Source: Aegilops tauschii subsp. strangulata
Taxonomy: Eukaryota; Streptophyta; Magnoliopsida; Poales; Poaceae
Direction of reading: 5' to 3'
DNA: 64,000 bases
Assembly (NCBI RefSeq): GCF_002575655.3
Contig: NC_053036.3
Location: 194,092,788-194,156,787 of the forward strand
Positions within the stretch are counted from its first letter, which is position 1, and the number at the start of each line of letters is the position of its first letter. Position numbers and translations under genes: made by a program. Positions 57,883 through 64,000 of the stretch are shown here, piece after piece. The notes below the pieces were generated by a model. The model saw only the letters and a program-made list of their open reading frames with translations, had not been told where the DNA came from and made no database searches.

Positions 57883-59151
57883 GTCCGGACTACTCTGCAG
57901 CATGACAGTCCAGCTCGTCAGGAATTCGACTAGCAATTCGGCCTCCGTCTTAGTCCCGACCAAATTGCGGCGTACGTCCCGCGCGTACATAACTACGCAT
58001 TAAAAATACCATGGGCAAAGACGGAGGCATAACTCGATCACGGTCCACAATACGGCTCGACCTTATCTAGGCACTCATACTTTCCCTTTTCTTTCTTTCC
58101 TTTTCAGGTTTCTTTTCCACAGGTCCCTCACGACGGCCTGATTGTCGATCCTTTTGAAGGATAAACGCGCCAAGGAGGCAAGCAGCATAGACGTGTGGCG
58201 GAATACCTAGATGATCCTTTTGACGATCACTTTGCCTGTTTTCAGGACCCACGCGCAGCTTCCCCTTGGCCTCGGCATGTTAAATAGCCCTATTGCTTAT
58301 CGCATTATTTGTACAAATACGCTTTAACATATCAATCAGATTACAATGGAAATAGTCTCCGGCCCAACATACGTGGCACTGGCTTACTCCTTCATTATAT
58401 TTCACTGTTTTTATCGATTGCACTCGTACACCTTGGTTCGACTTAAATCGCCAGGGGCTCCATTGCGCTCCATACGTTTGCAACAAGTCTGAACACTTTT
58501 TACAGTATAATTCGGTGCCACGAATATAGCATTATATGCATCGGCTCTGAATCATGTCTTTGGTCAATAGTTGGGTTGCCTGGCTCCTGTGCTTGCTACC
58601 TTATGTTCTGTCTTATCGGCTAGGGTAGTAAAGGGAGAACTACTGCGATTGTGTTTCTGGTTCATCCGGACAAACACCTCAGTAGAGAAAGCCGAAAACT
58701 GACTGTCATGATGCGGCGAGAGCTGGTTAGCTATTCGGTGGCTAAACATAAATCTTTCGTGATTTTTTCTGCATTATGCGATGGATCGGCCTCCACCCGA
58801 TCAGGTGTCTACAGCGCCCTAGTCCGGACAAACAAATACTAACTAGGGGCTGCGCCTACACTCCTATTGTCAAACTCCTATGGCTAAGTGAGGGTGATAA
58901 AGCCACATAGTCTGACTGCCTGGTTCGATGCACTAAACACCTCCTTCAAGGACCAAACCCTTGGGTCAAGTGTGTTTAGGTTCCAACCTGAACACCCCCG
59001 TACTACCTACGTGGGAGCAGAAGCCGACGACTGGCCAACTCTCAGATTTAATAAATGGTCGCACCGGAGGAAATATTTTCACAAAACACACAAGCAATAT
59101 ATTACATATAGGCTTTGTTCCATAATACAGGACTGGATAACATGAATACAT
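57883..59151. other. Gypsy non-coding spacer in place of RT/integrase
   Basis: No RT motif (such as YIDD/FIDD) or integrase motif in any frame. The segment separates the plus-strand protease from the minus-strand antisense ORF and so may hold two convergent transcript ends. Confidence 0.65.
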
Positions 59152-60744
59152 TTATTCAAAGATAACGTCCTTCGCACACTGACTTGCTACAATGCGGGAT
59201 CCTTCCAGGACATCATCAAAATACAACTCAGGCTTGCGGTGCTCTTTGCCCACAGGCGGTCCCTCGGTCGCAAGTTTGACGGCATTCATCTTCGCCCACT
59301 GTACCTTGACACGGGTGAAGGCCATCCGCGCACCTTCGATGCAGGTCGACTGCTTTATGGCATCAAGCCGAGGGCAGGCATCGACCAGCCGCTTCACGAG
59401 CCCGAAGTGGCTGCTGGGCATGGCTTCGGCAGGCCATAGACGGATTATCAAATCCCTCATGGCCAATCCGGCCATCCTATGCAGCTCGGTCAGCTGTTTC
59501 AGCTGATCGCTGAGGGGCACCGGATGCTCTGGCGCAAGGTATTGCGACCAGAACAGCTTCTCCGTTGAGCTCCCCTCTTTGGCTCGGAAGAACTCCGCAG
59601 CATCAGCAACACTGCGAGGCAAATCCGCAAAAGGTCCTGGAGAACTCCAAATCCGCGTCAGTAAGAGGTACCTTTTCTTAGCGAATTTGCTCTGCATAAT
59701 AAAGGCCTTACCCGCCGCAATCTGCTTGGCCTCCTGGATTTCTCGGAGGGCGCCCTGGGCTTCAACCCGGGCATCTTGTGCGCTTTGGCGGGCCTTGGCA
59801 AGTTCGGACTCTTGGTCTGCAATCTTGCGCTCCAAGGACTCACATTTCTTTATGGCATCCTTGAGCTCCTGCTGAACCTCCCCGGCCCTTGACTCGTGTT
59901 TTTTGCGGGTGGCTTGTACCTTCCCCGCTTTCTTCTGGGCCTCGGCCAAAGCATTCTTGAGGGACTCCACCTCAGCCGCAACTCCTATGAAACATCATAA
60001 TGACAGGATCAACACAAACAATTCATATCATTTTAGATCTGAACAGGCCATTGCATACCTTGCTTGTCCTCTAGTTGTTTCTTGACGCGACCGAGCTCTT
60101 CGTCGGCCTGCTCCAGACTCTGTTCAGTTTGGAGACTTCGGCAGAATGGGAGGTCGCAGCCAGCATCGACGCCTGCTTATTCATATAGACATGTAGGATT
60201 AGTCTCCTGCGAAAATTATTTGATCCTATGTCCCTCCTTTCTTTTCGAACACCAGACAGAGTCTCAGGGGCTACTGTTTGTACTACGGCATTCTTTTTGC
60301 ATAATTGCGTCACATGCCTAAAAGCCTGTTAGAAGGCTGGTGCAGGCTTTGGTCAGTCCGCTCTTAGCAGACTGAACCCTCTCAACCACTATACCCATAA
60401 GGATACGGTGTTCTTCTACAATGGAAGCACCTTGAAGCGCTTCCAGTAGAGTATCCGGTGCCTCTGGATGGACAGAGGTCACCGGCGGAATAGGTGCAGC
60501 TCCTTCTTTCGAAGGAGGCTGCTCACCTGATTCCGGAGCCGTATGGGCCTCCGGAATAGTATTCGGCTGGGGGCCGAATTGGGCATGGCCCCCATCGCCA
60601 GTTTCCATGGGGATCTGCTCCCCCATGTGTCCGGCGGCTGAGGCATCACCCTGTGGCGCCACCTGGACGGCCTCCTGTACCTCTCCCTGGCCTGGGAGGG
60701 TCCTTCGGGACAACACCTCGGCGTCGTCCGTAGCCTTGGGGGAG
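59152..60744 (-). pseudogene. Antisense coiled-coil ORF of the Gypsy element, interrupted
   Basis: Read on the minus strand: TLPGQGEVQEAVQVAPQGDA and PPVTSVHPEAPDTLLEALQG (60744-60318), then a coiled-coil exon ending RSLQTEQSLEQADEELGRVK, an intron 59985-60058 (GTATGC...CATAG), and the last exon 59984-59152 with MESLKNALAEAQKKAGKVQA, KKCESLERKIADQESELAKA, LFWSQYLAPEHPVPLSDQLK and GLVKRLVDACPRLDAIKQST. This resembles the putative gypsy-type transposon proteins annotated in cereals. Their function is not established; a nuclear or RNA-regulating role is only speculation. The 5' part is displaced beyond the solo LTR to 62050-62462, so the gene is broken. Confidence 0.68.
59985..60058 (-). other. 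Intron in the antisense ORF
   Basis: 74 bp from GTATGCAATGG to GTTTCATAG on the minus strand. Splicing joins KKQLEDKQ to GVAAEVESLKNALAEA in frame, both parts being coiled coil. Confidence 0.65.
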
Positions 60745-62049
60745 TGATGTCTACTACACAACCTTCTTCTTGTAGACGTTGTTGGGCCTCCAAGTGCAGA
60801 GGTTTGTAGGACAGTAGCAAATTTCCCTCAAGTGGATGACCTAAGGTTTATCAATCCGTGGGAGGCGTAGGTTGAAGATGGTCTCTCTCAAACAACCCTG
60901 CAACCAAATAACAAAGAGTCTCTTGTGTCCCCAACACACCCAATACAATGGTAAATTGTATAGGTGCACTAGTTCGGCAAAGAGATGGTGATACAAGTGC
61001 AATATGGATGGTAGATAAAGGTTTTTGTAATCTGAAAATATAAAAACAGCAAGGTGACTATTGATAAAAGTGAGCACAAACGGTATTGCAATGCTAGGAA
61101 ACAAGGCCTAGGGTTCATACTTTCACTAGTGCAAGTTCTCTCAACAATAATACATAATTGGGTCACATAACTATCCCTCAACATGCAACAAAGAGTCACT
61201 TCAAAGTCACTAATAGCAGAGAACAAACGAAGAGATTATGGTAGGGTATGAAACCACCTCAAAGTTATTCTTTCGGATCGATCTATTATAGAGTTCGTAC
61301 TAGAATAACACCTTAAGACACAAATCAACCAAAACCCTAATGTCACCTAGATACTCCAATGTCACCTCAAGTATCCATGGGTATGATTATACGATATGCA
61401 TCACAAAATCTCATATTCATCTATTCAACCAACACAAAAGCACTGCAAAGAGTGCCCCAAAGTTTCTACCGGAGAGTCAAGACAAAAACATGTGCCAACC
61501 CCTATGCAGAGGTTCATGGGCGGAACCCGCAAGTTGATCACCAAAACATACATCAAGTGAATCAATAGAATACCCCATTGTCACCATGGGTATCCCACGC
61601 AAGACATACATCAAGTGTTCTCAAATCCTTAAAGACTCAAAGTTTTGTTCCCCGAAGGTTTTAGGGTATATGGATATATATAGGCGAAAGAAGTCGGTAA
61701 GGGGAGCCACGAGGGGCCCACGAGGGTGGAGGGCGCACCCAGGGGGTGGGCGCCCCCTGCCTCGTGCTCTCCTCGTTGATCCCCTAACGTGCACTCCAAG
61801 TCTGCTGGATTGCTTTCTTTCCAAAAATAACTTCTTCCGAAGGTTTCATTCCGTTTGGACTCCATTTGATATTACTTTTCTTCGAAACACTAAAACAAGG
61901 GAAAAAACAGGAACTGGCACTGGGCTCTGGGTTAATAGGTTAGTCCCAAAAATAATATAAAAGTGTTTAATAAAGCCCGTAAACATCCAAAATAGATAAT
62001 ATAATAGCATGGAACAATCAAAAATTATAGATACATTGGAGACGTATCA
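60745..62049 (-). mobile_element. Solo LTR of the TGATACGTCTCC Gypsy family, TSD GGGAG
   Basis: TGATGTCTACTACACAACC to GAGACGTATCA, flanked by GGGAG at 60740-60744 and 62050-62054. It matches the LTRs at 10260-11895 but is 1,305 bp because about 0.34 kb is missing at about 61640 (joint CTCAAAGTTTTGTTCC). It interrupts the antisense ORF. Confidence 0.9.
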
Positions 62050-62054
62050 GGGAG

Positions 62055-62462
62055 GAGGCCGGAGGAGGCGACCCGCTGTCCATCACATTTGGATCCAGCG
62101 AATTCCCCGAAGATGAGGATCGCTGGAGGTGGGAATGAGCCAGACTGCAGTGCATGATTCAGCATGTTAAAACCATGAAGTAAGGGAGCTGGATATATGT
62201 GTGTGTAAGTGCCTTTGAGTACTTACGATTTGGCCAGGGGCTTCTCCCTGGGGCACCACTCAGAGCTGCTATCGGAGTCCGATTGGGGATTGTCCGCACG
62301 GGAGACCCTCCCTTTCTTGGACGCCTCCGCCTCTGCCTCCAGATCCGTGGAGGCCGCCCTTTTCTTCCTTCCCCCCTCGGGGGGAGAATTGCTTTCCACC
62401 TCCTCCTCGTCGTTCTCGGCGGGAGAGGAGTGGGTTTCGGCGTCTTCGAGCGTTGTGTCCGA
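62055..62462 (-). pseudogene. 5' part of the antisense ORF, beyond the solo LTR
   Basis: On the minus strand this stretch is serine/acidic-rich (GESNSPPEGGRKKRAAST-like and PQSDSDSSSEWCPREKPLAK). It continues toward the block at 60744 once the solo LTR is removed. Its upstream end is lost at the junction near 62462. Confidence 0.5.
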
Positions 62463-64000
62463 AGCTCAACAAAAGAAACTAAGTGGGTGTGCATCCAACT
62501 CGCTTGCTCACGAAGACCTAGGGCATTTTGAGGAAGCCCGTCATTCGAATATACAAGCCAAGTTCTATAATGTAAAATTCCCACTAGTATATGAAAGTGA
62601 CAACATAGGAGACTCTCTATCATGAAGATCATGGTGCTACTTTGAAGCACAAGTGTGGTAAAAGGATAGTAGCATTGTCCCTTCTCTCTTTTTCTCTCAA
62701 TTTTTTTTATTTTGCCTTTTCTCTTTTTTTTATGGCCTCTTTTTTTTAGTCCGGAGTCTCATCCCGACTTGTGGGGGAATCATAGTCTCCATCATCCTTT
62801 CCTCACTCGGACAATGCTCTAATAATGATGATCATCACACTTTTATTTACTTACAACTCAAGAATTACAACTCGATACTTAGAACAAAATATGACTCTAT
62901 ATGAATGCCTCCGGCGGTGTACCGGGATGTGCAATGACTCATGAGTGACATGTATGAAAGAATTATGAACGGTGGCTTTGCCACAAATACAATGTCAACT
63001 ACATGATCATGCAAAGCAATATGACAATGATGAAGTGTGTCATAATAAACGGAACGGTGGAAAGTTGCATGGCAATATATCTCGGAATGGCTATGGAAAT
63101 GCCATAACAGGTAGGTATGGTGGCTGTTTTGAGGAAGGTATATGGTGGGTGTATGATACCGGCGAAAGGTGCGCGGTATTAGAGAGGCTAGCAATGGTGG
63201 AAGGGTGAGAGTGCGTATAATCCATGGACTCAACCTTAGTCATAAAGAACTCACATACTTATTGCAAAAATCTATTAGTTATCGAAACCAAGTACTACGT
63301 GTATGCTTCTAGGGGGATAGATTGGTAGGAAAATACCATCACTCGTCCCCGGCCGCCACTCATAAGGAAGGCAATCAATAAATAAATCATGCTCCGACTT
63401 CATCACATAACGGTTCACCATACGTGCATGCTACGGGAATCACAAACTTTAACACAAGTATCTCTCAAATTCACAACTACTCAACTAGCATGACTCTAAT
63501 ATCACCATCTTCATATCTCAAAACAATCATAAAGAATCAAACTTCTCATAGTATTCAATGCACTTTATATGCAAGTTTTTATTATATCCCTCTTGGATGC
63601 CCATCATATTAGGACTAAATTCATAACCAAAGCAAATTACCATGCTGTTCTAAAGACTCTCAAAACAAATATAAGTGAAGCATGAGAGTTCATATATTTC
63701 TTCAAAATAAAGCCACCGCCGTGCTCTAAAAGGATATAAGTGAAGCACTAGAGCAAATGACAAACTACTCCGAAAGATATAAGCGAAGATCAATGAGTAG
63801 TCGAATAATTATGTAACTATGTGAAGACTCTCTAACATTTAAGAATTTCAGATCTTGGTATTTTATTCAAACAGAAAGCAAAGCTAAAGAAAATAAAATG
63901 ACGCTCTAAGCAAAACACATATCATGTGGTGGATAAAAATATAGCTCCAAGTAAAGTTACCGATGAATGAAGACGAAAGAGGGGATGCCTTCCGAGGCAT
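62463..64000 (-). mobile_element. Interior of another Gypsy-like non-autonomous element, runs off the window
   Basis: It starts abruptly with AAGTGGGTGTGCATCCAACT-type sequence and contains TTTTATGGCCTCTTTTTTTT runs, AGATATAAGTGAAGCAC motifs and, at 63740-64000, sequence matching 13210-13390 and 14120-14200 of the complete Gypsy-like element. It ends in GGGGATGCCTTCCGAGGCAT. No LTR marks the left edge, so the junction is a rearrangement. The minus orientation is inferred from the match. No coding frame is supported. Confidence 0.7.

Larger units (their letters stand above)
54023..62462 (+). mobile_element. Gypsy retrotransposon with antisense ORF, lacking RT and integrase
   Basis: The 5' LTR (54023-54500) is followed by a PBS, gag and protease on the plus strand, about 1.3 kb without coding, and then a spliced ORF on the minus strand. 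Antisense ORFs near the 3' end are known in the Tat/Retand group of plant Gypsy elements (Grande, RIRE2), so I place it there. RT, RNase H and integrase are absent. The 3' LTR is not seen; at about 62462 the sequence switches to another element. Confidence 0.75.

Noticed and set aside
1..64000. tRNA, rRNA, microRNA precursors or organelle inserts
   Set aside because: I looked for tRNA-like cloverleaf motifs and recognisable rRNA or plastid sequence and saw none. Only retrotransposon primer binding sites resemble tRNA ends.

Overview
The window looks like transposon-rich DNA from a Triticeae grass (wheat, barley, Aegilops type). The evidence is recognisable Angela/WIS/BARE-type Copia LTRs, a Triticeae-style CACTA transposon with GGTGCGCCATTAGT subterminal repeats, Gypsy LTRs beginning TGATACGTCTCC, and a PIF/Harbinger transposon. 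Family names come from remembered motifs, because no database search was possible. Only one gene looks like an intact ordinary plant gene: a small secreted proline-rich protein (50442-51056, minus). A broken cysteine-rich receptor-like kinase ectodomain lies at 2085-2827.

Layout. 1-2081: decayed PIF/Harbinger element, abutting the CRK fragment. 2828-4730: retrotransposon-like debris, a candidate solo LTR and a (GT)20 tract. 4731-49170: a LINE remnant on the minus strand, split by a 43 kb stack of nested insertions that can be peeled apart by target-site duplications (TSDs). A Copia element (5580-48538, TSD ATCCC) sits in the LINE. An Angela/WIS element (8980-48191, TSD ATAAC) sits in the Copia 5' LTR. 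A Gypsy-like non-autonomous element (10260-17684, TSD GTGCG) sits in the Angela 5' LTR. A 17.4 kb CACTA element (29502-46945, TSD AGG) sits in the Angela 3' LTR. The Angela interior holds a second, inverted, 3' half of the same family (19483-24598) and a 2.7 kb LTR-like element without a TSD (24599-27343). 49171-54017: mostly unassigned sequence around the proline-rich gene. 54023-62462: a Gypsy element with a protease but no reverse transcriptase, carrying a spliced antisense reading frame interrupted by a solo LTR (60745-62049, TSD GGGAG). 62463-64000: interior of another Gypsy-like element.

The CACTA element is the richest part. It encodes a TNP2-type transposase that is open over about 1,200 codons except for one TAG. 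It also carries a 5.8 kb internal tandem duplication, so there are two copies of a second, multi-exon gene. That gene appears to join a TNPA/En-Spm-like N-terminal part to a Ulp1-like region whose catalytic cysteine position is not cysteine. A small ORF with an RNase H1 N-terminal (viroplasmin-like) domain follows. The two copies carry different lesions, and all four copy-specific stops are C-to-T changes in CpG or CHG context. A long hairpin and a shared sequence block lie upstream of the element's genes.

I found no new defence, metabolic or RNA-gene system. The most novel observations are the CACTA internal duplication, its Ulp1-like region, the block shared by its two genes, and the inverted pair of Angela halves that share defects.
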